This document shows positions 22,604 to 35,129 of a stretch of 64,000 bases of DNA, piece after piece; the stretch's first letter is position 1; every line of letters begins with the position of its first letter. Under the pieces are notes generated by a model, which did no database searches, was not told where the DNA came from, and saw only the letters and a program-made list of their open reading frames with translations. Origin of the DNA: Mallotus nudiflorus (Eukaryota; Streptophyta; Magnoliopsida; Malpighiales; Euphorbiaceae); assembly GCA_947683625.1 (NCBI GenBank), contig CANTUR010000283.1:15075001-15139000 (forward strand). Direction: 5' to 3'. The position numbers were made by a program, and so were the translations under genes.

Positions 22604-25249
22604 AAAGCATTTGTTGTGTATGTGTTCAACGAATGACATATTAAAAAAAGAAAAAACAAAGGTAGTGTGTTGTTGTATATATTATTATGTTCTACATAAA
22701 AATTAGGAGGAATACTAATTATTTAGTTTATAACAAAAAGTTATAGTTTATTTATGATTTAGTTCAAATTTTTTTAGTTATAAAAAAAATTTATAAATTT
22801 TTGTTGAAATGTAATTTTTTTTATTTACTTAATTAGGTTTAACAATGATTAGATAGTTAGTTAAAAAAAATTAATGTAATTAGTTAGGGTTTAAAATTTA
22901 TATTTATTAGTTACATAATTTTTTTTATAGTTTGTGAATTTTTTTTTTATTGTGTTATATATATATATATATATATTGTTTATTTTAGGTGATATTGAGG
23001 AGGTGAAAATTTAAAGCTACAAAGGTATGTTGTGATAAAAATAATATTATTTATTATGTTGATTTTTATATTTGGTTAGATATAATTGTTGTTAAAATAT
23101 TTTTGTTGATTTTTTTATTTTTGATTTTTTTGGTTAAATAATTAGTTAGTAAGAATAATTTATATTATGTTTTATTTATATAAGTTTTGTTATGTATTTA
23201 ATAACCTTAATATTTATATTTTTCTTAACACATAGTTAAAAAAATTATATTTTTAAATAAATATGCTAGTGAATATTTTTATATATTGTCTTATATGTTT
23301 TTTTATTTTATTTTGTAGAAGGTGCTTTTGAGGAAGTTGTGTTAAAATACATGCTTAAAATATATTGCTTATTTATATAATGTCTTATTTTTGAACTAAA
23401 TTTTTTTATTTATATTAAAAAAAATTATATAATTATTTTGTAGTGAAAGTTTTTTTCGTTTAGGTTGTGAAAAATCTGTAGGTAGTTAGTAAAAAAAAAT
23501 TAGGTAATTAGTTAGGGAAAAAAATTAGTTATTTACTGAATTTTTATTTTTTTAATATGTTACTTGTTGATAAAAGTTTTTACTATGTTGATTAATGGTA
23601 AAAAATTGTTATATTTTGTTAGATGTTGCATATATGGCATATTTTATTAGTGAAGATTTTTAGTTGTTGTTCATTTTTTTTGGGAACTGAATTAATTTTT
23701 AACTTAAGAAAGAAATTTTTATTTATTTATATTTTATTGAAATATTTATTTACGTTACTAGTGAACAAACATAGATAGTAAAAAGAAATTCAGTTAGTTA
23801 AAAAGAGTTTATCATTTATGTAGTTAAAAAATTATGTTTGTTACATAAATTTCATATGTAAGAAATAAATTTCTTTTTTGTGTCAAAAAACATGGCTTGT
23901 TTTAGGAAATACACACACACACACACTAATTCATTTTTTTTACAGCATAACATGACTTGTTATAGAAAATTTTGTGTGATTAAAACTCCTACACACCAAG
24001 AAAAAGTCAACAAAATGATTCCAAATTTTAAAAAAATGAAAATGGATGTTAATTATAGTCCTCATAACTTTGAAGATACTTTACATAATTGAAGTGCATT
24101 CAAAAATCCAACAAATCATTTGGAAATGTGGTTTAATATGGGACTACGATAAATACAAAGCTATGCATTCGGTTCTGCCCAAATTTCACCATAAACGAAT
24201 TCTCGATTATCTATGGGAGACGAAACCAAGCATAAAAAAGTTCAAATCAGTTGTAAAAAATTTGTACTTCAATATTTATACTGTGACTTAGATAGCATAA
24301 AGGGATACATTAATGGTGATAAACTTCATAGTGGGAGGCGAATTAAGTCAAATTTTATATTGACACCTATTAGCAAGTACGAGTTGGCCCAAGAACTTTA
24401 TGCTAAGTTCATTAGTTCTATTCATGTTCATTTCAAGTTGGGTTATTTGTTTAATATGATATGAATGTTCGGAATCTTATGTAAATATTTTAGCTCTATT
24501 AAATGTGAATTACTTGCTTTCCTTAGATACAAGTTTTTTTCCCTACTATTTAAACGTTTTTCAATAATAGCTTATGTAACAATATTTATGCTATATCTAT
24601 GAAAGGTAATATGAAATAATAAATGATTAATGATTAACATCTAATGTTAAAAGAATATTTAATTTCACTCAATTGAAAAAATAGTGCAAACTGTTTAATT
24701 AAATGTTATTATGGTGTTATAGGTTATTAGGAGGCAAGGTGAATATTGAAAGACGAAATTGAACATTTTTAAAGATATGTTCTTTTGTAATTGTGTATCA
24801 TACTTCTCAATTTTCCATTTTCTATTTGTACACCATGATAATTAAACAAAATAATTGTTTTACGCTACATATAATGAAAAACTTATTGCGATTAAGTAAT
24901 TATTTAGTGAACAAATTTATTTATTTATTTAATCAATTGTTATTTTATTAATATGTTGATTATTTCTAAAAATTCTTAAAATTTCTTAGATATATTTGTT
25001 GGTTCCATATATGTGAATATATTATTAGTTAAGATTTTTAGTTCATTTATTTATGAGATATACTTGTTGGTTGTATATTTGTTCTATTATAACAGTGTAT
25101 CATATTTGTAAATTTTCCAACTTATTAATTTTGTACTACATGGTAGTTAAACAAGTTTTTTTTTTATGCTACATATAATGGATAACTTATTGCAATTAAT
25201 ATTTATATTAGGCTGAAATGTCAAATGCATGACCTGTTATCATATATTA
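22299..25249 (+). other. MULE-1 left interior, AT-rich, no recognised gene
   Basis: Mostly T-rich low-complexity DNA with TA microsatellites at 22566-22600 and 22957-22976 and a short CA run near 23912. An open stretch of 83 codons at 24213-24464 (MGDETKHKKVQISCKKFVLQ...) and neighbouring segments back to 23880 could be decayed exons; I do not recognise them. Confidence 0.45.
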
Positions 25250-25869
25250 GGGTGGTAAAATGATTCAAACTGAGTTCGGTCCGAACGTTATAAATGCATC
25301 TTCAAAATTGGTCAATTTTATTGAAGATTTTAATTTTTAAGGGTTACATAATATAATTAGAAATGCAATGGAAATAAGTGATGATGAGATTATTAACAAC
25401 ATTTTATTTAGACATCTAGTAATGAGATTTGGTCAAAATGCGATTTTTAGTTTTATGCAAACTGTAGATGAATTTGATGTTAGGCGAATGTTTGGAATGG
25501 TTAGGCAGTGTATGGATTGGCTTATAATTGAATTGTATATTGAAGATGGTTCATCAAGATATAATCCGACTGAAGTTAAAGTTGAGGAGGAAGAGGATGA
25601 ATGTTTTAATGGGAAAGATGAGGAGGAAGAGGATGAATGTTTTGATGTGGAAGATGAGGAAGAACTTAAAGAAAACAATTGGGATTTTGAAGAGGAGGAT
25701 AAGGAGGAGCATTTTTTTTTATAAATATGATAATGGGAATGATGATGTTGACAATTGTAATGTAGATGACGATGTCGAAGTTAACAATGACTCTCTGATG
25801 GTGGAATTTATTGCAGGTAAATACAAAAATTCCACTACAATTTGAAGTGTAAATCTTAAGGATATGTAT
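25250..25869 (+). pseudogene. MULE-1 transposase, N-terminal part
   Basis: Codes for a region typical of MuDR-type transposase N-termini: GLHNIIRNAMEISDDEIINN, a VDEFDVRRMF..IIELYIE segment (residues about 60-105) and a very acidic Glu/Asp tail (25585-25720, duplicated EEEEDECF units). Stops occur just before GLHN and after the acidic tail. The frame is cut at 25869 by Copia-3 and resumes at 36226 with NSNPSNIDDMF. The start codon is uncertain. Confidence 0.75.
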
Positions 25870-26968
25870 TGAAAGAGTCCTAGAGAGTGGTGAATATGAC
25901 TATCAAACAAAAATAAGAAATGAAAAAGATTTGAATAAGAATTAAAAGAAATGTTAAGAAGGAAGAATGAAGAACACAAGGATTTAAGGAGTTCAGATTC
26001 AACAACAATCTTATGTTTCCACTTAAATTATGCCCAAGTTAGGATTTGCAATCATCCATAATCTTATTCATAAGATTGAGATTACACAACAATTTTATGG
26101 CTCACTCTTACAACCTTACAACTTTGAGTGGCTTACTCAAAAACTAATTTACAAGTGTTTTCAAGGCTCACACTAAAACCGAATTCCCAAGTGTTTTAAT
26201 GGCTAAACACTTAAACCAAATCCTTTAGAATAGAATCTTACTTCCCATTTTCTAATCCCAAAAAAATAGAAGAATAAGAATTTCTACTCTAACACTCACC
26301 AACTCTCACAGGAGTATATAACAATAAAATGAATTTTGAAAGAGTTTAGAGAGCTTAATTGAATGCTTAAATTTATAGAATGAATAAACAAGTTTCTTAA
26401 CCCCAAAATAATCTTTAGAAATTATATTTATACTTGAGCAATCCAATTATAGTTGTTGAAAGCAATAACTTTATTCCCAATAAAAACAAAGTTCATTAGA
26501 ATGAAATTTGGACTTTTGATGCATTTTATCAGGTCCTGGTTGGGATATCATCAGTCCCAATTAGGACTAGCATTGAATAGTTGTTATAAGCCATTTTATT
26601 TAAAAAAAATGCTTTGGTCTCGATTGTGATATCAATGATCTGATTAGGACTACCATGTCTAGAGCAGTGTCCCAATCAGGACATTAGATCGGTATGGGTT
26701 CTAATATTTTTAAGAAATCGGTCTCTTTTGGTCTCGATCGGGACTATGACAAAACTTGCATTTCTTTTATCCAATTTATTCCTTGTGAATAGTCCGGTCA
26801 AAATAGTACTCATGATGACTTTTCATAATGATTTTTCTTTAATAGTTCATCATTATTTTGAGTTCCAAATTGCTCCTATCTTATACACATTTGAAGTAAA
26901 CACATTAGTTACTCAAAATTAAGTTTGTTAAGATCAAAATCAAGATTAATTACTTGTTAAGGTCAAAA
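25870..26968 (-). repeat. Copia-3 3' LTR
   Basis: About 1.1 kb starting TGAAAGAGTC on the plus strand, collinear with 35130-36220. It contains repeated GTCC..(N)..GGAC palindromic motifs around 26530-26745. Confidence 0.93.
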
Positions 26969-28021
26969 ATCTCTCCCTTTTTGATTTTGACAAACTTATT
27001 TTGAGTGTGATAAAAATAATACAAGGTAGAGTGTGTCATAGATGACATTTGTGATAATAATGATGATATATAAAAAAAATCAAATATATTTATGTATTTC
27101 TCCCCCTATGAATATGGACATGATAAGAAATATAAATTTTAATTTATTCTATAGAAATATAAAATATATCATGAAAAATTATGGCCAAAAAATATAAAAG
27201 GAATGTTTGACAATATAAAGGAAATAATTTAAAACATATTTGCATATTAATGCATCACAAAAATAGTACATATAACCTCACATGATCATATAAAGCTTAG
27301 CTAGTTAATTGATCATTTAATCATGTGGCACTTATCATATTACAATCATAAAGACTAAGCATAAATATCACATGTCTTCTTCTCCCCCTTTTGCTAAAAA
27401 AATAGAGGAAACAAAAGACCATGAACCAAAACAATGAAAAACAAGGATACAAAAAATCTTTGTGAAATAACATGGCATAAAAAATTTTCTTCCCCTATTT
27501 TAGTGTATTAAAGACATTGATATTAAGAACATACTATCACATAGTTCACTAACATAAACACATCTTTGTGCAGAGAATTTCTTTCTCTTAAAAGATATTA
27601 ACTAAATACTCATGCAAACTTAATTAATTCTTCCTTTTAGGCAAAAGCAAAGCAAAGATCAAAACAATTCCTAAAAAGAATTTATATATGAATAATTTTA
27701 AACATAAATTTTGCACACAAAACAAAAAAATAGATGTGAAAAAAAAATTATGCATTAATAATAAATTGATCAAATTCAAATATTTCCCCCCCTTTGTCAA
27801 AAATCAAAAAGAATGAAAACTAGAGAAATTTATTTTGTAAGGAAAGGAGAATTTCATTAATAATTAAAATGCATTCAGTATAAAAATAAAATACTGAAAA
27901 TAAACTAAACATAAACAAGCATAAAATGAGCCTAAAAACAAACTAATAGTTAGTGGCTCATATATTAAAAATAAACCAAACATAAACCAAATATAAAACA
28001 ATCAAAAAATACTAATAAGAT
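26969..28021 (-). other. Copia-3 polypurine tract and 3' non-coding region
   Basis: The minus strand reads AAAAAGGGAGAGAT next to the LTR. Further purine tracts lie near 27100, 27381, 27491 and 27785 (AAAGGGGGGGGAAA), the repeated-tract pattern also seen in Copia-2. No gene. Confidence 0.7.
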
Positions 28022-29264
28022 CTATTCTTGAGGAGGGAAGGGAGGAGGAGGATAGGTGCAAATGTAGCCTTATTGCTAAATATGATGGACATCATGTTGA
28101 AGGTGAGCAATGTTATCATCAATTTAATTGAAATGAACATTAAAGTTGGATTCAACTTCATCAAAGCGAGAGTTAAAGTTGTATTCAATTAAGGATATGT
28201 GTTCAAAAATTTGGCCTACCAAAGAAGGTTCATTATTTTGAGCTTGAGCACCTTGACTAGATGTAGCTTCACTTCTTTTTCTTTTTCTTGGAGGAGCAAC
28301 ATAAGGTTGAGGTTTTTATTCTTTTTCCCCTTGACCTTCTTGCTCTTCTAATTCTTGAAACATCGCTTTAATGTTTTCACTAACCTTAAGGTCATGTTTC
28401 CAAACCCAAACTCCATTAATAAAGGTGAATTGTTTCAAATTTTGAATGAAGGAAGCATTAAGAAATAAAGGTTTAGTAGAGGGTAGAGAGTTAAGATTAA
28501 TATTATAGAATTTAGCTAATTTCATGATAATTCCACCAATACAAATTATATTTGTGTGACTATCATTAATTAGCCAAATTCTCCATTGTAAAAATCTTCC
28601 TAAAGCAATATTCTCATTATAATGAAGATAATAGAGAATGAAAAGGCCATCAAGAGAAAGTGCTTCATCAGATAGAGCTCTACCATTAATGGAACAAGTA
28701 ATTAAGCAGTGAACCTACCAAAGTGCTTTGGATTTGATGAATGAGGCTTTAGTGTGTCCGATAAAGAATTGAGGGGCATTTGGAGATTTGATTTCATCCA
28801 AATAGAAAGAGCAAGCCAATGAGGATTAACTTGAATGTGACCCTCTTGAGAGAAACCAAAAAGAGTGTCAAACTCTTGATAGGTCATAAAATGATCTCTC
28901 CCTCCCAATTTGAATCTCATTGAGAAGTAAGGATTGTCATCATCAAATTTGATGGAATGAAGACTATAAGATGAAAGAAACTCAATGATGAGAGAAGCGT
29001 AAGATGGAAAAGGTGAGAAAGTAAAATCATAAATCTCACCTTTGAGGAGAAGATCTTGCACTTCATTATAGCATCAATTGCCTTGAGAGTAGGTTCATGC
29101 ATGAACCTTGAGGGAATGAATGCTCCTTTTTGAAATTGAGACATTCTTTTCTTAATTTCTTAAGAATAGTATGAGAATAGAGATTGAGTTCTCTTTGGCT
29201 TATCTTTTTTAGAAGGAGGAGGTTAAGAAGATAATGGAGCCTTGCTTAGTTTTTTAGGAGCCAT
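28022..29264 (-). pseudogene. Copia-3 extra ORF downstream of pol (env-position ORF)
   Basis: Starts with ATG at 29264 (MAPKKLSKAPLSS) and ends at the TAG at 28022, about 414 codons. Segments: a basic N-terminus, FIPSRFMHEPTLKAIDAI, then (29061-28702) PSYASLIIEFLSSYSLH, FKLGGRDHFMTYQEFDTLFG and VNPHWLALSIWMK. The C-terminus has a probable nuclear-localisation cluster (PPRKRKRSE) and an amphipathic Phe/Asn/Glu-rich stretch. The 'IEFLSS....FRL...TYQEFD.LFGF' pattern resembles, from memory, ATHILA ORF-1-type proteins rather than a fusogenic envelope. Three or more stops and a frameshift near 29062. Confidence 0.72.
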
Positions 29265-29342
29265 TAGGAGAGAATAATTGTAGAATGTGTAAAGAAAAAA
29301 AAAGTCTTGAATGAGATGAAAAATCTATTAAAAATAAAGTGG

Positions 29343-29350
29343 TATTTATA
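29343..29350 (-). promoter_or_regulatory. TATA box of a candidate internal promoter in Copia-3
   Basis: TATAAATA on the minus strand, about 80 bp upstream of the ATG of the extra ORF (29264). It lies downstream of a palindrome cluster (29494-29640) that matches the LTR motif of the same element. The LTR TATA box has the same core (TATAAATATA, 35682-35691). Confidence 0.6.
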
Positions 29351-29493
29351 GGCAAGAGATTAGGGTTGAAATAGTGTAGAATTTGAATTTGAACTAAATA
29401 GGAACCTCAAAAATCATTCCTCATTTTGATTGGAGAGTCAAAAAGTTTAAAAAATTTTAAAATCCTAATTTTGTTAAGAGCTATGTCCTAATC

Positions 29494-29640
29494 TAGACAT
29501 GCTCCCATCTTGATTAAGACATGATGTCCTGAGTGATATCCTAATCGGGATATCCGTTTGGGATCAGTTTTGTGTAAAAGCACAGAATTGACAGATCATG
29601 TCCTAATCGGGACATGATCTGGTCCCAGGCTGGACCAGGT
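29494..29640 (-). promoter_or_regulatory. Palindrome cluster upstream of the Copia-3 extra ORF
   Basis: The best copy is 29594-29619, with perfect 10-bp arms GATCATGTCC and GGACATGATC around TAATCG. TGGTCC/GGACCA (29620-29637) follows at once, with further copies near 29550 (ATATCC/GGATAT) and 29497-29510 (ATGTCC/AGACAT). The same GTCC(T/C)(G/A)ATCGGGAC core recurs in the LTR. Confidence 0.7.
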
Positions 29641-29942
29641 CCTGTACAAATTTTTTTTTGAAAAGTTTGCAATTAAGTCCAAAAAATGTTTTACAATTAA
29701 GTCCTTGTGAAGTTAATTTTCATTTATTGGAATACATTGAGGATTTTGAAAGAAATAAATGAGCAAATGAAATAGACTTATTTAAGGAAGAATATATTTT
29801 ACTAAAAATTAAAATAATTAATTTAATTTCTGTTTCATAGATTAATTATTAGTTTCACAAAATAGGAAGAAATAAAAAAATCAAATGAACATGTATCATA
29901 CACCAAACATAAACATAGAAGAAACTTAAACTTCTATCAAAA

Positions 29943-31640
29943 TCAAGACAAGCTAGAACCATTGATCATGCCAAGTTCATGATTAATGAAGTTCAATCTC
30001 TTTTCATTAAGAGGTTTGGTGAAAATATCAGCCAGTTGATTATTTGTATTAAAAAAATCAAGTGATGTATCACCAAATTAAACATGATCACGTAAAAAAG
30101 ATAATGAATATCTATATGCTTAGTTCTAGAATGTTGAATGATATTCTTGCTAAGGTTAATAGCACTTATATTGTCATATTTGATAGGAATGTAATAAATT
30201 TTTATACCATAGTCCATCAATTATTGTTTTTGCCATAAGACTTTTGAGTAACAAATACTTGCTACAATGTATTCAGCTTCAACAATGGACAAAGCAACCG
30301 AAATTTATTTCTTGCTAAACCAAGAAACTAAACATTGTCCTAAAAATTGACAAGTTCTAAAAGTGCTCTTTCTATCTAGTAAACTACCATCAAAGTCTGC
30401 ATCAGAATAACTAATCAAGTCAAAGGAAGAACTTTTAGGATACCAAAGTCCTAAATTCATTGTACCATAAAGATATTTGAAAATTCTTTTAATAGCATTC
30501 AAATGAGACCCTCTAGTACTTGATTGAAATCTAGCAAATAAGTAAGTAGCAAACGTGATATTGAGTCTACTAGCCGTTAAATAAAGAAGGGATCCAATCA
30601 TACTTCTAAATCACTTTTCATCAACCGGTTTTACATTCTCATCTTTGTTAAGTTTGGTTATGGTGCTCAATGGAGTGTTGATTGTCTTAATTTCATCCAT
30701 TCTAAACTTCTTGAGAATGTCTCTTGCATATTTTGTTTGATTAATGAAAATCTCATCTTAGCGTTATTTGATTTGCTATCTAAGGAAGAATTTCAATTTT
30801 CTTATCTTACTCATCTCGAATTCTCCTTACATTAGCTTAGAAAATTCCTCACACAACAATGATTAGCAACACCAAAAATAATATCATCAATATATATTTA
30901 AACAATTAGCAAATCATTCTTGAATTTTTTTATAAAAAGAGTTGTGTCAACTTTTCCTCTAGAGAATTCTTTTTTTAGTAAGAAGTTGCTTAATCTTTCA
31001 TACTAAGCTCTTGGAGCTTGTTTCAATCCATACAACGCTTTTGACAATTTAAAGACATGATTTGGAGACTCAAAATTTTCAAAACCCAGAGGTTGTTCAA
31101 CATATACCTCTTTAATTAAACCATTTAGAAATGCACTTTTAACATCCATTTGATAAAGTTTAAAATCCATAACAATGCAAATGCAAGTAACATTCTAATA
31201 GATTCTAACTTTGCAACAGGGCAAAGGTTTCATCATAATCAATGCCTTCCTCTTGATTATAAGCTTTAGCTATTAGTCTAGCTTTTTTCCTAGTTATGAC
31301 ACCTTATTCATTCACCTTATTTCTAAACACCCATTTAGTGCCTATAATAGGATGATGTTTTAGTCTAGGAACCAAAATCCAAACTTTATTTCTTTCAAAT
31401 TAATTTAACTTTTCTTACATAGCATAAACCCAAAATTTATCACTCAATGCATCATCAAAATTTTTAGGCTCAATTTGAGAAATGAAAGCTAAATTAATAA
31501 TAGACCTTAATTTAGATATACTAGTTACCCCTTTTGTAGTGTCACCTATAATGAGGCCTTGAGGATGAGCTTTCTTAAATTGCTAATCATTTAAAAGTTC
31601 ATCCTTCATGGTAGGTTGAGATGTCTCCTCATTATCCTCC
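29943..31640 (-). pseudogene. Copia-3 reverse transcriptase and RNase H remnant
   Basis: Includes the integrase-RT connector missing in Copia-2 (31600-31330: LIIGDTTKG, ISQIEPKNFDDALSD, KWVFRNKV), then RT motifs ARLIAKAYNQEEGIDYDETF near 31250 and an intact Y-I-D-D active-site box near 30880, although frames around it are broken. RNase H is well preserved at 30601-30305 (MIGSLLYLTASRLNITFATY, SYSDADFDGSLLDRKS, FSKK) and 30220-29993 (CDN-type IKYDNISAINLSKN, HSRTKHIDI). Pol ends in GSSLS-stop at 29943. Confidence 0.92.
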
Positions 31641-32480
31641 TAGCTTGGACCTTCAAATTCTAAAGGCTTACTAGCATTTTCTTCTTGAGTTTCCATAATC
31701 TCATTATCACATACAAGATCATCAACATTATAAACATCCTTTCTAGGACCAAGTGAGTTTGATTCATCAAATACAACATGCATTGACTCTTTAACTACTA
31801 GAGTTCTTTTATTAAAAACTCTATATGCTTTACTAGAAATAGAGTAGTTTAAGAAAATTCCTTCATCGGCTTTGGAATCAAATTTTTCAAGATTATCTTT
31901 AGTGTTTAATGTAAAGCACTTGCATCCAAATACTCTTAGATATGACATTTTGGGTTTTATATTATTCCAAAGCTTATAAGATGTTTTGTTTAAATTTGGT
32001 CTTTTGAAAACTCGATTTGAAATGTAATAAGATGTGTTAACGGCTTTTGCCTAAAAGTATAGAGGTAAATTATACTCATGAAGCATTGTCCTAGGAATTT
32101 CCATAAAAATTATGTTTTTCCTTTTGACTACCCCATTTTGTTAAGGATTTATAGGAGAAGAAAATGTATGTGTAATACCATTTTCATTACAATAGTTTTT
32201 GAAAAAAAAAAATTCAAATTCAGTTCCATGATCACTTCTAATAGAAGAAATACAAAAACCTTTTTCTTTTGTAACTCTTTTAGCAAAATTTTCAAAATTT
32301 TTAAATGCATCACTCTTATGAGCAAGAAAACATACCCAAGTAAATCTAAAGTAATCATCAACCAATACATATGCATAGCGCATTCCACTGAGACTTGCAA
32401 TTCTAGTTGGTCCAAATAGATCCATATGTATAAGTTCAAGTGGTCTAGAAATAGACACTACATTTTTTAGCTTAAATTAG
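31640..32480 (-). pseudogene. Copia-3 integrase remnant
   Basis: The N-terminal core (32458-32141) has PLELIHMDLFGPTR, YVLVDDYFRFTWV and ISSIRSDHGTEFE, retaining the first two catalytic Asp. The third motif reads P*QNGVVKRKN, so the catalytic Glu is Lys and a stop precedes it. The C-terminal part (31948-31640) has YLRVFGCKCFTLNTKDNLEKF and RVFNKRTLVVKESMHVVFDE. Confidence 0.93.
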
Positions 32481-32599
32481 GACTTGGATTGTTTTCCCTT
32501 TTGACAAGCATCATAAGGTTTATCCTTAGTGAATTTAAGCTTAGGTAAATCAATCACAAGTTCATGTTTACAAAGATCATTCAAAAGCTTAAAATTTGT

Positions 32600-33050
32600 A
32601 TGTCCTAACCTTCTATGTCATGTCCATGTGTCATGGAAAATAAACATTAAGCATTTGATGTCTTTGTTATTAATTTTATTCAAATCAATAACATAAACAT
32701 TGTCTAATCTTTCACCACTAAAAATTACTTTGTTTTCATCAAGACTACCAACAAAGCAATTTCTAGGATAAAAGGTCACCTTATTTCCTATGTCATATAA
32801 TTGACTTATACTAAGCAAGTTATTTTTAAGACCATCAACAAACAACACATAATGTATAGATAAGAATTAAAGATTACCTATTTCTCCAATGCCAATCATT
32901 TTTCCTATTACATTATCTCCGAGTGTAATATGTCCTCTATCCTTTGTATCGAGTTTGTTGAATTGCTCATTGTCTCCCATCATGTGCCTTGAACATCCAC
33001 TCTCAAGATAGCACTTGCTTTTCATTTTTGTGGATTTCAAGCACACCTAC
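32600..33050 (-). pseudogene. Copia-3 protease and GAG-pre-integrase domain
   Basis: The protease site reads YLESGCSRHMMGDNEQFNKL (about 33010-32960), Asp replaced by Glu. The core MLFVDGLKNNLLSISQLYDI (32848 onward) is well conserved. The GAG-pre-integrase motif is WT*HRRLGHTNF, with a stop replacing W/T-x-H context near 32620. Confidence 0.9.
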
Positions 33051-33059
33051 ACAAAATAA

Positions 33060-33935
33060 TTTAAGTGTTCTTTTGAACCCAAACCTTTCTTGGTCTAGGT
33101 TGGTTAGTTTTAAGATAATTCATAGGAAGAAAATTCAAGTGTAATCTTCTATAGTAGCACACATTGAACATATAACATTTTCAAATTTATTTTTCCTAGG
33201 ATGATATGTTTTCTTAGTATGTGAAACATGTCTTTAGTGTTGTGGTGGTATGTGTCTCCTATTATATTGAGTCATGGTGTGAGATATGAATTGGCAATGG
33301 CAATGGCAATGTGTACTTTTATGTGCATGTGCTGTGTAGCATGCCTAATGTGATTGTGTTTAGTATATATATAAGCATGCTTGGGTTGAGGTGTTCTAGT
33401 TGGAGCATTACCTCTTTTGTGTTGTGAAAGGTGAGTCTTATGAGACTTTCCCGTATTATTTATCACTTGAGATTTTTTAGTTTTAAAAGCTTGAGTCTCA
33501 ATTAGTTTAGAGATAGAAGGAGTGGAGTCATGTAAAGCTTTAATAAATTTAAAATGTGATGAAGATGAAATGAGACCATTCTATTTGCATATCCAATTCC
33601 ATGAGTATTTCCATGAAATTTTTGAGAGTCAAGTAAATTATCTAAACTCTCATTTCCTCTTTGAAATTTTGATATGGAATTCTTTAGTATATTATCTGAA
33701 CTATTTCATTATAAAGTTTATGATTTTCATCACTAGCTTTTTTGAGTTTCTCTTTCAAGAAATTAGAAGATTTTAAATCACTAGCAAGTTTTTCATTTGA
33801 TTTAACAAGACTAGAGAATTCAATTTTCAACTTCTCAAATTCCTTGGTTAAGCTATTTAACCTATTCTTAAATGCTTCTTTTAGATAATAATTTTTTGTA
33901 TTTAAGTAAGAGTTTGCTCACAATAGAGCTCTCAA

Positions 33936-33974
<39 letters not shown>

Positions 33975-35100
33975 TATATTTACAATAATCATCTTATGAG
34001 GAGTTAGAAGTAGATGGTATCTCATTTTCATCTTCAAGGGCCACAAAGCAAAGATTGGCCACTTCTTATTGTTCCTCTTCATCTTCGGATTCAAAGGAGT
34101 CATCCCAAGTAGCTTTAAAGGCCTTTTTCCTATCCTATGCTCCTTTATTCTTAAATTTGAGTTTGAGGCACTCACTTTAGATGTGTCCTGGTTTCTTGCA
34201 TTCATAGTAAGTAACTTCTTTAATTTTCTTCTTACAATCTCCTTCAAACTTCTTGTTGGACTCCCTTGCTCTTAAGAAATTTTTTTTTCTCAAAAACTTC
34301 TTAAAGTTCCTAGTGAGCATGGCAATATCACCATCTTCATCACTAGAATCTTTAATGCTTTCCTCTTCATTATCTTCTTGAAGAGCTTTTAGTGTTATGC
34401 TCTTTTTCTTTTCTTTTTTCTCTTATTGATCTTCACCTTTTTGCTTGATTATGAGCTCATATATCAAGAGCTTACCAATGAGCACATCAGTTGAGAGGGT
34501 AGAGAGGTCTTGAGCTTCCTTAATTAAAGTGACTCGAGATTCCCAATCCTTCATAGGTAGGATTCTTAGAATTTTATTGTTCACCTCTTTCTCGGAGAAA
34601 TGTTTTCCAAGTTTCTTGAGGTTATGAGGAGAGCATTGAGATGGTTTTTCATCTCCGTGATTGATTATTAAGGGTTCATTTTGAAGAGTTCGTATTCATA
34701 CATATGAAGTTGAACTTTCTTGCTTCTAACTTGCACATTACCTTCATAATGATTTTCCAAGGTCTCCTATACTTCCTTGGCCGACATGCAATTTTGGAGC
34801 TTGCCTCCTTCTTTTGTAATAGAAGAGATTAGAGTGATCATAGCTTTTTTGTTTTTATGATTTTCGTCCTTTTATTCATTATTCTATTGGCTTCTTCCAA
34901 GAGTGGTTACCACACCATCAATGGTAGTTGTAAGTGGTTCCCAACCTTTTAGGATAATATCCTAAAGTTTGATGGAATCACAATCAAGGTATAACTCCAT
35001 TTTAAACTTTCAATGAGGATAGTCACTACAATTGAAGAATAGTCCAAGTGAAGAAATGTTTTATGATTCCCTCTCTATGATCTTTTATTCTAGCAATGAA
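33060..35100 (-). pseudogene. Copia-3 gag remnant
   Basis: Starts after the primer site. It includes a damaged zinc knuckle YYECKKPGHI*SECLKLK near 34200-34145, where the first Cys is Tyr and a stop lies inside, and a coiled-coil Lys/Glu/Asn region near 33900-33720. An (ATG)n run on the minus strand (33936-33973) encodes about 12 consecutive Asp residues in the gag frame, whereas Copia-2 has only a few acidic residues at that place. Confidence 0.8.
33936..33973 (-). repeat. Trinucleotide repeat expanding a poly-Asp run in gag
   Basis: About 12 ATC/GAT units; in the gag frame they read poly-Asp. The same DNA reads poly-Met in another frame. Confidence 0.85.
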
Positions 35101-35115
35101 GTTCCTAGAATTCAA

Positions 35116-35128
35116 GCTCTAATACAAA
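35116..35128 (-). other. Copia-3 primer binding site (tRNA-iMet)
   Basis: The minus strand reads TTGTATTAGAGC, two changes from the initiator-Met complement, adjacent to the LTR end at 35130. Confidence 0.82.
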
Positions 35129-35129
35129 T

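Noticed and set aside
32078..32419. Plus-strand ORF of 113 codons
   Set aside because: Antisense shadow of the Copia-3 integrase.
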